This document shows, piece after piece, positions 47,609 to 55,807 of a stretch of DNA of 64,000 bases. Position 1 is the stretch's first letter; each line of letters opens with the position of its first letter. Source of the DNA: UBA10649 sp965278945 (lineage in GTDB: Bacteria > Actinomycetota > Actinomycetes > S36-B12); contig OZ257128.1 of assembly GCA_965278945.1 (NCBI GenBank), positions 1,550,001 through 1,614,000 on the forward strand, given 5' to 3'. The notes beneath the pieces were generated by a model. That model saw only the letters and a list, made by a program, of their open reading frames with translations. It was not told the DNA's origin and searched no databases. The translations under genes were made by a program, and so were the position numbers.

Positions 47609-48969
47609 AGGTCCACTCTCCTCGTGTCGACGATGTACTTCGCCTTGGGATTGGTGAGGGGGTCGAAGAGCTCACCCGGGCTCACGAAGACGACCTCGGG
47701 CCGCACGAGCGCGACAGCGGTCGTCAGGTCAGCAACGCGGTCGCGGAGTGCGGGCTGGTCGTCGGGCGACGCGGCGACGCGGATCTGCAGAGCATCCGGG
47801 CTGAACTCATCCAACGGGTCGATCCTCGTGACGACGATCTGCGCCTCCTGGAGGTGCTCGAGCTCGCCGAGCTTCTCGTGGAGGCTGTTGAGATTGACGA
47901 GAGTGCCCTTGACCTTGACCAGCCCGGCTGCCCGTCGCGGGGGCGCGATGAGCCGCGGGGTGGTGCGACCGCAGTGCCCGCAGGGATCGTGGCTGATCGC
48001 CGTGAGGTCGCCCATGAGGTAGCGCACGAGGACGGTGCCCGTGCGGTCCAGGTGCGTGAAGGCGAGAGCCCCGACCTCGCCGTCCGGGAGCGGGAGCGAC
48101 GTCTCGGTGTCGACGATCTCCAGGTGGATGCTCTCCGGCGTGAGCAGGTGGAGGCCGCTTCCGGGAGCGCACTCGTACAGGCTCGTGCCCAGTTCTGTCG
48201 CCCCGTATCGATTGACGACGACAACGTCGGCCGTGCCGGCCGCAACCATCAGCCTGGACACTTCGGACTTCAGCGCGTCGGGAACGGCCTCCCCGGTGAC
48301 CAGGCTCATGCGCACCGACGGCAGCACGACCTGCCGCTCGACGACGCGGAGCAGGAATCGGCGGACGAAGCTGGCGATGCCCCACAGGACGGTCGCGTCG
48401 TGCTGGAGCACCAGGTCGATTGCCTCGTCGAGCGATCGGTGGATGCCCTCGTGCCCGTCCGACCGACCGGTGTGGCACCAGATCATGGCCGCGCCCACCG
48501 AGGCTGCGTCCGAGGCCGATCGCGCGTAGGCGCCCATCGGGAAGCCCGTCAGCGGCAGCAGGTTGGCGATCGTGTCGCTGCTCGTCAGGCCGATGAACGT
48601 TCCCTCGCGCCGCGCCGCGGCCAGGTGCGCCAGGTGATCGCGAGAGGACATGTAGATCGCGGACGGCTGCCCGGTGGTGGAGCCCGTCGTGTACATCACG
48701 TCCCACAGGGAGTCCCCGCCCGGATCCGCCATGTCGGGGCCGAGCCGGAACGAGTCGGGCGCCGCGAGGAAGTCGGTCTTTGCCGTCAGGGGCAACGCGT
48801 ACAGGTCCTGCGGCGTGCGGATGTCGCCAACGTCGATGCCCAGGTCCTGCCACAGGCGCGAGTAATAGGGGTGACGGTCAACGCATGCTGCGAGAGTCTG
48901 CCGAAGTCGCTGCCCCTGCACTTCCAGCAGGTCGGCAGGGTCCCAGCGCAGGGGGTCTGTCGGCAGCAC
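47605..48969 (-). CDS. PaaK-like (phenylacetate-CoA ligase family) AMP-forming ligase
   Basis: 454-aa ANL-superfamily enzyme. YTTGSTTGQPSAIYM (about 92-106) is the P-loop; YGATELGTSLYE (about 255) is the A5-like motif and GEVGALAFTHLDRTGTVLVRYLMGD the hinge region. A CGHCGRTTPR zinc-like knuckle follows, as in PaaK. Starts at GTG 48969. It heads the operon with the amidohydrolase and nitrilase. It should make a CoA thioester of an aryl or acyl acid; whether phenylacetate is the substrate is unknown, and no paa genes are near. Confidence 0.87.
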   Translation of the reverse strand: MLPTDPLRWDPADLLEVQGQRLRQTLAACVDRHPYYSRLWQDLGIDVGDIRTPQDLYALPLTAKTDFLAAPDSFRLGPDMADPGGDSLWDVMYTTGSTTGQPSAIYMSSRDHLAHLAAARREGTFIGLTSSDTIANLLPLTGFPMGAYARSASDAASVGAAMIWCHTGRSDGHEGIHRSLDEAIDLVLQHDATVLWGIASFVRRFLLRVVERQVVLPSVRMSLVTGEAVPDALKSEVSRLMVAAGTADVVVVNRYGATELGTSLYECAPGSGLHLLTPESIHLEIVDTETSLPLPDGEVGALAFTHLDRTGTVLVRYLMGDLTAISHDPCGHCGRTTPRLIAPPRRAAGLVKVKGTLVNLNSLHEKLGELEHLQEAQIVVTRIDPLDEFSPDALQIRVAASPDDQPALRDRVADLTTAVALVRPEVVFVSPGELFDPLTNPKAKYIVDTRRVDL

Positions 48970-49004
48970 TACCTCGACCGCCCTTCGACACGCACCGGAT
49001 CTCG

Positions 49005-49019
49005 ATGTTAACAGTTAAC
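49005..49019. promoter_or_regulatory. Operator-like GTTAAC-N-GTTAAC element upstream of PaaK-like operon
   Basis: Two GTTAAC hexamers (49007-49012 and 49014-49019), each self-palindromic, with one base between. A TAACAT -10 candidate for the minus strand (49005-49010) overlaps the first. It lies 36 bases upstream of the ligase start. The cognate regulator is not in the window. Confidence 0.5.
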
Positions 49020-49111
49020 GCTGTGCAGGATCGGAGCACACGGGTGTGAGGGGCCACGGGGGCAGCGGCTAACGTGGGACGTCCTACCAATCCTCGCTCA
49101 AAGGCAGGCAG

Positions 49112-49663
49112 ATGCCCAACGTCCATGACTTCACCGTGTCCGCCGCCGACGGGACTCCCGTCGCCTTGTCCGAGTACGCCGACCAGGTCGTTCTCGTCGT
49201 CAATGTCGCGAGCAAGTGCGGATTCACCCCGCAGTACGAGGGCCTCGAGTCGCTCTACGAGGAACTGCACGGCAAGGGCCTGGAGATCCTCGGGTTCCCA
49301 TGCAACCAGTTCGGGGGCCAGGAGCCGGGAACCGCGGAGGAGATCCAGGAGTTCTGCTCGCTCACCTACGGCGTCAGCTTCCCGGTCCTCGGCAAGGTCG
49401 ACGTCAACGGCGACGATGCCGATCCGCTGTACGCCTACCTGCGCGCCGAGGGCCCTGGCGACTCTGCGCCCGCCAGCGAGAGTGGGCAGGGACTGCTCGA
49501 CTATCTGACGAAGAACAACCCCGAGTCAGTCGCGGGCGACAACATCAAGTGGAACTTCACCAAGTTCCTCGTCGGCCGGGACGGATCGGTCATCCGCCGG
49601 TACGAGACCTGGGTGACGCCCGAGGAGATCAAGCCCGACCTTGAGGCACTGCTCGGCTCGTAG
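49112..49663 (+). CDS. Glutathione peroxidase-family peroxiredoxin
   Basis: Thiol peroxidase of 183 aa. NVASKCGFTPQYEGLE places the peroxidatic Cys at 36; FPCNQFGGQEPG supplies Gln of the tetrad, and IKWNFTKFLV the Trp and Asn. Cys rather than selenocysteine. Actinomycetes usually use thioredoxin or mycothiol rather than glutathione as donor, so the name is historical. TAACGT at 49070 would give a 30-base leader and AAAGG lies nine bases before the ATG. Confidence 0.93.
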   Translation: MPNVHDFTVSAADGTPVALSEYADQVVLVVNVASKCGFTPQYEGLESLYEELHGKGLEILGFPCNQFGGQEPGTAEEIQEFCSLTYGVSFPVLGKVDVNGDDADPLYAYLRAEGPGDSAPASESGQGLLDYLTKNNPESVAGDNIKWNFTKFLVGRDGSVIRRYETWVTPEEIKPDLEALLGS

Positions 49664-49703
49664 CCCTACGGCGCAACACCTTCCGCGGCAGCGGCCACGT
49701 GGG

Positions 49704-49709
49704 TACATT
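49704..49709 (+). promoter_or_regulatory. -10 element of secreted protein gene, leaderless
   Basis: TACATT with six bases (TCCTGC) before the ATG at 49716. It selects this start over an upstream in-frame ATG at 49641. Confidence 0.45.
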
Positions 49710-49715
49710 TCCTGC

Positions 49716-50465
49716 ATGGCCGGACTTGGTCGATGCCGCACGAGCGTGGCACTGGCGACGGCACTGCTTCTTTCCTCCGCTCTCGTGGTCGCGACCGCGG
49801 CCCCGAGCAGCGCGCGCGTGCCGTCCGAGGAGATCCACGCCAGCCAGACCCTGAGCGTGCCGCCCGGCAGCATCGCCTACGGCTCGTCGCCGGAGTTGCC
49901 CTCTTCTGCGCGCACGATGACGACCTACATCAAGACGCCGAAGCAGGAGGAGGCGGAATCGGCAGTCGACATGCTCGTGCAGCTCGCGACGCTGAACAAC
50001 ACCGGGCGGCTGCTCACCTGCTCGATCATGGCGCTTAAGGCCAATGCCGTGGGGCAGGCAATCGGAGAAGGTGGCGACCCTGCCGCCGCGCTGGCCATCG
50101 TCAAGAACCTGAGCAACATCGCCTCGATGTGCTTCCAGGTGGTGTCGCTTCTCGCGAGCATCGGCGAGCTCGAGTCGCCCGACATCGGTACCCGCGCATC
50201 CCGGTGCGCCCAGACGGCCGTGACGGTGCCCATCACCTCAACGGCGGAGGGCATGACCGTGACTGGCGGTCCCGTGGCGAAGAAGTCGCCACTGCGCATC
50301 TCGTGCCGCAACGTCGGCGGCGACATGGTCGTCAAGGTGAAGCCCCGCGCGAAGAAGGCGACCCTGCGCAGCGTGGTGGGCGGCCGGCTCACGTTCGGGA
50401 TCTCTAGCGCACCGGGATCAACAGCGACCGTTCCAGTCGTGGTCGGCTACGGGAATCCGCGCTAG
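49716..50465 (+). CDS. Hypothetical secreted protein
   Basis: 249-aa protein with signal peptide (TSVALATALLLSSALVVATAA, cleaved near 34). The middle is helical (EEAESAVDMLVQLATLNN and ALAIVKNLSNIASMCFQVV) with Cys pairs, and the C-terminus is a basic beta region (MVVKVKPRAKKATLRSVVGGRLTFGI). I find no recognised family. Cysteines are spaced for possible disulfides. It ends 28 bases before the GGDEF gene start. A secreted, possibly surface-bound protein. Confidence 0.75.
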   Translation: MAGLGRCRTSVALATALLLSSALVVATAAPSSARVPSEEIHASQTLSVPPGSIAYGSSPELPSSARTMTTYIKTPKQEEAESAVDMLVQLATLNNTGRLLTCSIMALKANAVGQAIGEGGDPAAALAIVKNLSNIASMCFQVVSLLASIGELESPDIGTRASRCAQTAVTVPITSTAEGMTVTGGPVAKKSPLRISCRNVGGDMVVKVKPRAKKATLRSVVGGRLTFGISSAPGSTATVPVVVGYGNPR

Positions 50466-50492
50466 TCGCGCGAAACCGCTAGCGTGCGCCTT

Positions 50493-51353
50493 GTGACTCC
50501 AGCGCGGACAACTCACGCGCAGGGCCGGCTGTCGTCCCAGGTCAAGCCGGACTGGCGGGGCATCGCCGTCGCGCTGGTCATGACCGCGGGATTCATCGGC
50601 GCAGTAGCCCTTCCCGAGACGGTGCCCTACGCGCTCATCTGGGCCGCGGTCATCGCGTCGGCGGCGTTCGTCACCCCTGCTATCGCCGGCATCCTGAGCC
50701 TCTACGGCCTGGCGCTGTCGATCGCGGGAGGCTACATCTCGGACAACGCGAACTCGCAGATCTTCTGGGGTCGCATGCTCGCCTACGCGATCATCGGAGC
50801 CATCGCGGTGCTGCTGAGCTTGCAACGCTCACGCCGCGAGGCCGCGCTGCTCGACCGCGCGACGACGGATGACCTCACCGGGCTGGCCACGCGCCGCCTG
50901 CTTGTCGAGCGACTCGAGGCCCAGATGGAGGTACGCGACCGCGAAGGCGTGCCGGCCGTCTTCTACGCCGACCTCGACTTCTTCAAGCAGGTGAATGACA
51001 CCCATGGGCACGGCGCCGGCGACGAAGTCCTGCGCCGCGCGAGCGAGCGGCTCCTCGCCTGCACCCGAACTGCCGACACCCTGGCCCGCTTCGGCGGCGA
51101 CGAGTTCGTCATCGCCTGCCCGACCATTGACGGCGAGGACGGAGCCCGAGCCGTGTGCGACCGCATCATCGAGGCATTCGCGCCCCCGTTCCACGTCGCA
51201 GGTGTCGACGTGATCGTCGGCATCACGATCGGTGCAGCGGTTGCGGCACCGGGCTCGGAGATGGGTCCCGGCGCGCTCATTGACGCGGCGGACGAGGCTC
51301 TCATCGCGTGCAAGCAGTCGAGTCGGGGTACCTACACGATCGTCAAGGTCTGA
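50493..51353 (+). CDS. GGDEF-domain diguanylate cyclase, membrane-bound
   Basis: Makes cyclic di-GMP from GTP. The 286-aa protein has three to four N-terminal helices (about 20-110, ALVMTAGFIGAVALP and IIGAIAVLLSL) as a membrane or sensing part, then the GGDEF domain with TDDLTGLATRRLLVERLE, FYADLDFFKQVNDTHGHGAGD and RFGGDEFVIA. The active-site loop is intact. An RxxD inhibitory site is not apparent. GTG 50493 is preceded by TAGCGT at seven bases; an alternative GTG lies at 50484. Confidence 0.88.
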   Translation: MTPARTTHAQGRLSSQVKPDWRGIAVALVMTAGFIGAVALPETVPYALIWAAVIASAAFVTPAIAGILSLYGLALSIAGGYISDNANSQIFWGRMLAYAIIGAIAVLLSLQRSRREAALLDRATTDDLTGLATRRLLVERLEAQMEVRDREGVPAVFYADLDFFKQVNDTHGHGAGDEVLRRASERLLACTRTADTLARFGGDEFVIACPTIDGEDGARAVCDRIIEAFAPPFHVAGVDVIVGITIGAAVAAPGSEMGPGALIDAADEALIACKQSSRGTYTIVKV

Positions 51354-51368
51354 CCGGAGGGGTTCACC

Positions 51369-51839
51369 ATGGAGATCAAGGAACTCGGGCACCTCGTCCT
51401 GTATGTCAGTGACCTGCGTGCCTCGGTCCACTTCTACCGCGACGTCCTGGGCTGGCGACCGATCCTCGGCGGCGATGACGATGACCCGCTGCCGTTTCCC
51501 GCTGCGGCGTTCAACGCCCCGTCCAACCGCACGCACCACGAGCTCCTGCTGATCGAGGTCGGCAAGGATGCGACGCCGATCCCTGCGGGACGGCGGATCG
51601 GGATGTATCACTTCGGACTGAAGATCGGCGACAGCGACGACGACCTGCGCGAGGCCGTTGCGACGCTGCAGGAGCACGGCGTTCCGATCCTGGGGGCCAG
51701 CGATCACACGGTGACGCACAGCCTGTACATCGCCGATCCGGACGGCAACGAGATCGAGCTGTTCGTCGACGTGCCGGGCGTGGATTGGAAGAACGATCCG
51801 GCCCTCGTCGGAGCGCCCATCAAGCCCCTGGTGCTCTGA
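51369..51839 (+). CDS. VOC-family (glyoxalase/dioxygenase fold) protein
   Basis: 156-aa vicinal-oxygen-chelate protein. ELGHLVLYVSDLRASVHFYRDVLGW gives the first metal His, HHELLLIEVG and MYHFGLKIGD the middle ligands, and LYIADPDGNEIELF the final Glu. These suit a metal-dependent isomerase, dioxygenase or lyase. GGAGGGG lies six to seven bases before the ATG, so it is leadered. It follows the GGDEF gene after 15 bases and overlaps the next gene. Substrate unknown. Confidence 0.88.
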   Translation: MEIKELGHLVLYVSDLRASVHFYRDVLGWRPILGGDDDDPLPFPAAAFNAPSNRTHHELLLIEVGKDATPIPAGRRIGMYHFGLKIGDSDDDLREAVATLQEHGVPILGASDHTVTHSLYIADPDGNEIELFVDVPGVDWKNDPALVGAPIKPLVL

Positions 51840-52393
51840 CGCCTGCGCCGTGGATATCGGAGTCGTCGCTGATCATCGAGATGCCAGCGGCGGAGCACCT
51901 CGTTGACCAGTGGCGGCGGCGACACGACCCCGTCACGCTGCACGGCATCCCTGGACACGTGACTGCGCTGTACCCGTTCATGGCTCCCGCGCTCATCGAC
52001 GACGAGGTGCTCGACCGGGTCCGTCGAACGGTCGCGAGCATCGACGCCTTCACGGTCGACCTCACCCAGGTCTGCGAGTTCCCTGGCGTCGTCTGGCTGA
52101 TGCCGTCACCGGCCGAGCCGTTCCGCACGCTGACCGCTGCCCTGTGGAAGCAGTTCCCTGACAACCCGCCGTACGGCGGCCAGTTTCCCGACCCCCAGCC
52201 GCACCTGACTGTCGGGCTGGCCGAGTCCGAGGACGATCAGCGGGCCTTGAAATCCGACGTCGTTGCCGCCTTCGCAGGTGCCCTGCCGACCACCTGCCGG
52301 GTCGACGAGCTGTCGTTGTTCACATCGGACGATGCCGGGATGTGGACTCGTCGCGAGCGGTTCAGCCTGCGACCAGTGCGCGCAGTCGGGTGA
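51836..52393 (+). CDS. 2'-5' RNA ligase-like 2H phosphoesterase
   Basis: Protein of about 185 aa with two HxT motifs, GHVTALYPF and PHLTVGLAE, the catalytic pair of the 2H phosphoesterase superfamily; the likely substrate is an RNA 2',5' or cyclic phosphodiester. The first strand SSLIIEM lies before the first ATG (51884), so translation must begin upstream. The options are CTG at 51836 overlapping the VOC stop (CTGA) or TTG at 51785. Start is therefore uncertain. The last 32 bases overlap the convergent LLM gene. Confidence 0.8.
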   Translation: MTPAPWISESSLIIEMPAAEHLVDQWRRRHDPVTLHGIPGHVTALYPFMAPALIDDEVLDRVRRTVASIDAFTVDLTQVCEFPGVVWLMPSPAEPFRTLTAALWKQFPDNPPYGGQFPDPQPHLTVGLAESEDDQRALKSDVVAAFAGALPTTCRVDELSLFTSDDAGMWTRRERFSLRPVRAVG

Positions 52394-53378
52394 AGGAGTC
52401 GCGGGTCGCCGCGGGATCGTGCGCGAGCGTGGTCGCCATGATTTCGTCGGCCTGTGTCGCCTCGAGCAACTCGGTCAGGCCCGCGTGCACCGTCTCCGCG
52501 CTGCCGACCGTCTCCCCCGCACGTCCGCTGTCGACTGCAGCGATCTCCTCCGCGGACCACGGGTAGGCCGCCGCCTCCTCGGGCGTGGGGATCGGACCGG
52601 GCCGGCCCTGGAGCAGGCGGATGAACCAGAGGTCGCTCGACCGGCCGATCCACTGCGCGCGCTCGTCCGTCTCCGCGACGAGCACCCGAACCGCGACCAT
52701 CGCATGCGGCTTGTCGAGCACGGCCGACGGCGTGAAGGCCTGACGGTAGAGCGCCAGCGCGGGGATGGTGTTCTGCGCGCTGAAGTGGTGGGCGAACGCG
52801 AACGGGAGCCCGAGCGCACCGGCCACCTGGGCGCTGTAGCCGCTCGAACCGAGCAGCCAGATGTCCGGGCCGGCTCCCGATCGCGGCACCGCCGAGATCG
52901 ATCCGTACGGATGCCCGGCCGGGAATGAGCCGCCGAAGAAGCTGCGCAGGTCGTGCAGCTGCTCGGGGAACTCGTCGGCCGACAGCCCGTCGACGCTGCG
53001 GCGCAGCGCACGCGCGGTCATCGGGTCGGTCCCTGGTGCCCTGCCGATGCCCAGGTCGATCCGTCCGGGATACAGGCCCTCGAGGGTTCCGAACTGCTCG
53101 GCAACGACGAGCGGCTGATGGTTCGGCAGCATGACACCGCCCGGGCCCACGCGCATGCGCTCGGTCGCCGCCGCGACTGCCGCGATGAGGACCGCCGGCG
53201 CCGAGCTCGCGATGCCCGAGTGGTTGTGATGCTCGGCAAGCCAGAAGCGCGTGAAGCCGAGGGCCTCGGTGTGCTTGGCGAGCTCGACCGTCGAACGCAA
53301 GGCGTCCGACGTCGTCGACCCGTCGGAGACTGGCGCGAGGTCGAGCACGGACAGGGGGACGGTGCTGAGCTGGGTCAC
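52362..53378 (-). CDS. LLM-class flavin-dependent oxidoreductase
   Basis: 338-aa luciferase-like monooxygenase of the YvbT/alkanal-monooxygenase group. VPLSVLDLAPVSDG, FTRFWLAEHHNHSGIASSAPAVL and GVMLPNHQPLVVAEQFGTLEGLYPGRIDLGIGRAPG are the canonical blocks, close to MsnO8-type flavoproteins. Start GTG 53378 is set by TATCGT six bases upstream. A much longer open frame (to 53849) overlaps plsC antisense and is rejected. The cofactor is probably FMN. Substrate unknown. Confidence 0.9.
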   Translation of the reverse strand: MTQLSTVPLSVLDLAPVSDGSTTSDALRSTVELAKHTEALGFTRFWLAEHHNHSGIASSAPAVLIAAVAAATERMRVGPGGVMLPNHQPLVVAEQFGTLEGLYPGRIDLGIGRAPGTDPMTARALRRSVDGLSADEFPEQLHDLRSFFGGSFPAGHPYGSISAVPRSGAGPDIWLLGSSGYSAQVAGALGLPFAFAHHFSAQNTIPALALYRQAFTPSAVLDKPHAMVAVRVLVAETDERAQWIGRSSDLWFIRLLQGRPGPIPTPEEAAAYPWSAEEIAAVDSGRAGETVGSAETVHAGLTELLEATQADEIMATTLAHDPAATRDSFTRLRALVAG

Positions 53379-53384
53379 CCACTG

Positions 53385-53390
53385 ACGATA
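53385..53390 (-). promoter_or_regulatory. -10 element of LLM oxidoreductase gene, leaderless
   Basis: TATCGT with six bases (CAGTGG) before the GTG at 53378. Confidence 0.5.
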
Positions 53391-53459
53391 GGCGGAGCCG
53401 GATAAACCCCAGAAGAGGGGCGTCGGAAGTACTGGAAACGGGGCGCCCCGATTGGCATC

Positions 53460-54161
53460 ATGGCCCGGGTGAGTGCCGCACCCGACACCTACGAGGCCCT
53501 TCTCGAAGAGGGCCAGGCCATCCATGCCGACATTGCCGTCGGGCATCCCGGTCAGGGCTGGATGTACTGGCCGCTGTACACCGCGTCGCAGGCACTGCGG
53601 GCCCGATGGGACATCCGGGTCACCGGGGCCGAGAACGTTGGCGATGGACCTGCGGTTCTCGTCGGCAACCACCTTCGGGCCATCGACCCGCTCATGGTCG
53701 GCATGACGAACCGTTGGCGGCTGGTGTTCTTCGCCAAGGCGGACCTGTGGGAGTCCAAGGGCGCGCCGTTCTTCGAGATGACCGGCCAGATCCCGATCAG
53801 GCGCGGCGACGAGGCGTCGACGAAGTGGGGGCTGGCGATGTCCTCGCACGTTCTCGAGTTCGGCAACAAGCTGTGCCTGTACCCGGAGTCGACACGATCA
53901 CCGGACGGCAGGTCGATGCACCGTCTCCATCGACGCGTGCTGGTTCCCGTGCTGCAGGCCAACCCCGACGTGCCCGTGCATGCGATGACGATCGCGTACC
54001 TCGGCAAGCGGCGAGGACGCGAACGCGTGGACCTGCGCTTCTCCCCCGCGCTGCCGCTGGACGTCGAGACAATGTCCGCGAACGAGCTCACCGAGACGAT
54101 GACGCAGGCGCTGCTCGACCTCGGCGGCATGCCGTACGTGCACCAGTTCGGGCGTCGCTAG
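53460..54161 (+). CDS. 1-acyl-sn-glycerol-3-phosphate acyltransferase (PlsC-like)
   Basis: Lysophosphatidate acyltransferase family, 233 aa. The H-x4-D catalytic motif is in VLVGNHLRAIDPLMV (about 63-77), the block II KADLWESKGAPFFEMTGQIPIRRGD follows, and CLYPESTRSPDG is the substrate Glu-Ser-Thr-Arg block (usually EGTR). Membrane association by a short hydrophobic segment near the N-terminus. Its stop shares a CTAG with the convergent VOC gene. It may act in phospholipid synthesis or a special acylation. Confidence 0.9.
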   Translation: MARVSAAPDTYEALLEEGQAIHADIAVGHPGQGWMYWPLYTASQALRARWDIRVTGAENVGDGPAVLVGNHLRAIDPLMVGMTNRWRLVFFAKADLWESKGAPFFEMTGQIPIRRGDEASTKWGLAMSSHVLEFGNKLCLYPESTRSPDGRSMHRLHRRVLVPVLQANPDVPVHAMTIAYLGKRRGRERVDLRFSPALPLDVETMSANELTETMTQALLDLGGMPYVHQFGRR

Positions 54162-54541
54162 CGTGCGATCTCCCAGATGTTTCCCGACGGGTCGACGAAG
54201 CTCGCGGTGCGAATGCCCCACGGTCGATCGATCGGCCCGTTGAGCAGTTCCACTCCCCTGGCCGCGAGATCGGCGCACGTCGCGTCGACATCCTCGACAG
54301 TGAGCGTCAGCTGCATCCGATGCCCCGCCGACGCGTCCGCGAGCGCCGCGGGGGCGATCAGCTCAGGGACCTGCGAGCGATCGAGCAGGTTGACGAGTAC
54401 GGAGCCGAAGGCGAACACCGCGGAGTCGTCGTCCTCGTAGTGCACGGGGAGCCCGAACACTCGCTCGTAGAACTCCCGCGCCTGGGTCAGGTCGTCGCAG
54501 AACAGCGTGATCGCGCTGATGCTCCCTGGCCATTCGCTCAT
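54158..54541 (-). CDS. VOC-family protein (glyoxalase superfamily)
   Basis: 127-aa VOC protein. SISAITLFCDDLTQAREFYERVFGLPVHYEDDDSAVF and SFVDPSGNIWEIAR are the family ends; the first metal His is replaced (ITLFCDD), so metal binding is doubtful, as in many antibiotic- or ligand-binding relatives. GAGGGAG lies seven to eight bases before the ATG. It is 13 bases downstream of the methyltransferase gene and convergent with plsC. Function unknown. Confidence 0.86.
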   Translation of the reverse strand: MSEWPGSISAITLFCDDLTQAREFYERVFGLPVHYEDDDSAVFAFGSVLVNLLDRSQVPELIAPAALADASAGHRMQLTLTVEDVDATCADLAARGVELLNGPIDRPWGIRTASFVDPSGNIWEIAR

Positions 54542-54554
54542 CGGCTGCTCCCTC

Positions 54555-55325
54555 TCATCCGCGCGTTCCGACGATCACTGCTCCGTCGTCGTCGTCGCCA
54601 ATGATGATCCGCGCGGCCAGCCCAGCGCTCGTGAATTCGTCTGCCAGTCGCTCAGCTTGCGCAGAACTCGACTCGACGAGCAGGTGACCGCCAGGCGCGA
54701 GCCACACGGGAGCGCCGGCCGCGACGCGCCGGTGCACGACAAGACCGTCGTCGCCGCCGTCGAGGGCGATGAGGTTCTCGTGCACTCGCGCCTCGGCGGG
54801 CATCAGCCGAATCTGCTCGGACGGCACATAGGGCGCGTTGACGATCAGCACGTCGATCCGCCCCCGCAGCCTCGATCGCAGGGCATCAAACAGGTCGCCC
54901 TCGCTGACGGTTCCGCCACGCGGCTCGACGTTGGCTCGCGCGCACCGGACCGCGGCAGGGTCCAAGTCCGACGAGTGCAAGGTGGCGTTGGGGACTGCTG
55001 CGATCACGGCCAGGCCGAGGGCTCCCGTGCCGCAGCACATGTCCACGACGACCGCACCCTCGCGCGCCAGCTCGATCGCCTCGTCGACGAGTGCGTCGCT
55101 GCGGTGCCGCGGGACGAACACCCCGGGCTCGACTAGCACGCGCACGCCGTGGAAGTCCGCCCAGCCGAGCACCTGCTCCAGCGGCGTCCCCGTCGCGCGC
55201 GACTCGACCATCTGCTCAAGGTGCTCGTCGCTCGTCGCGTTGCCCGCCAACAGTGCCGCTTCGTCCTCGGCGAACACGCAGCCGGCAGCACGTAATCGGG
55301 ACACGAGCTCGGAGCGGGTCATCAC
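54555..55325 (-). CDS. HemK/PrmC-like SAM-dependent methyltransferase
   Basis: 256-aa N5-glutamine methyltransferase-like protein. VVVDMCCGTGALGLAVIAAV (about 90-110) is SAM motif I, HSSDLDPAAVRCARANV motif II, and IVNAPYVPSEQI the catalytic loop, which reads NAPY instead of the standard NPPY. An N-terminal helical domain is present as in PrmC. It is shorter than standard PrmC (about 280 aa), and together with NAPY this suggests a paralogue with another target. AAGGG lies nine bases before the ATG. Confidence 0.85.
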   Translation of the reverse strand: MMTRSELVSRLRAAGCVFAEDEAALLAGNATSDEHLEQMVESRATGTPLEQVLGWADFHGVRVLVEPGVFVPRHRSDALVDEAIELAREGAVVVDMCCGTGALGLAVIAAVPNATLHSSDLDPAAVRCARANVEPRGGTVSEGDLFDALRSRLRGRIDVLIVNAPYVPSEQIRLMPAEARVHENLIALDGGDDGLVVHRRVAAGAPVWLAPGGHLLVESSSAQAERLADEFTSAGLAARIIIGDDDDGAVIVGTRG

Positions 55326-55375
55326 GTCCCTTCAGACGCGGTCACTGTAACGGCGAGGCATGTGAGGATGTGGGC

Positions 55376-55804
55376 GTGAGCCTTCCCGTGGGATACGCCC
55401 TGATCGACGAACCGCCGTCTCTCGAGGAGTACCTGCGACTGCGTCGCGACTCGGGCCTGACGCCAAAGAACGAGGAGCAAGGCCGCGGCGCCCTGGCCGG
55501 CAGCTGGTCGTTCTGCCACATCCGCGCGACTGCCGACGACTCGGCTGTCGCAATGGGCAGGGTGATCGGCGACGGCGGCTGGTACTTCCTCATCGCGGAC
55601 ATGGCAACGCTGCCCGAGCACCAGCGACTGGGCCTTGGACGAACGATCCTCGACAACCTGCTCGACGGAATCCGCGCCGGCGCCCCGGAGCGACCGTGGG
55701 TCACGCTCTTCGCCGACGGACCGGGCCGGCACCTGTATGCGAGCGCGGGATTCACCGAGTCGGCTCCGGCCAGCCTCGGCATGCAGATGATCCTGGAGCC
55801 CTAG
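55376..55804 (+). CDS. GNAT-family N-acetyltransferase
   Basis: 142-aa acetyltransferase. DMATLPEHQRLGLGRTILDNLL is the acetyl-CoA-binding motif A (Q/RxxGxG/A at LPEHQRLGLG), and the C-terminal strand LYASAGFTES completes the fold. GTG at 55376 with GAGGAT six bases upstream, or AGGA serving as ribosome site. Acceptor unknown. It lies between the divergent methyltransferase and the convergent HAD gene, with a three-base gap to the latter. Confidence 0.88.
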   Translation: MSLPVGYALIDEPPSLEEYLRLRRDSGLTPKNEEQGRGALAGSWSFCHIRATADDSAVAMGRVIGDGGWYFLIADMATLPEHQRLGLGRTILDNLLDGIRAGAPERPWVTLFADGPGRHLYASAGFTESAPASLGMQMILEP

Positions 55805-55807
55805 GAC

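Noticed and set aside
46716..47675. Nitrilase fused to a long upstream Arg/Pro-rich segment
   Set aside because: This segment is a shadow of the amidohydrolase gene in another frame; the nitrilase begins at ATG 46715.
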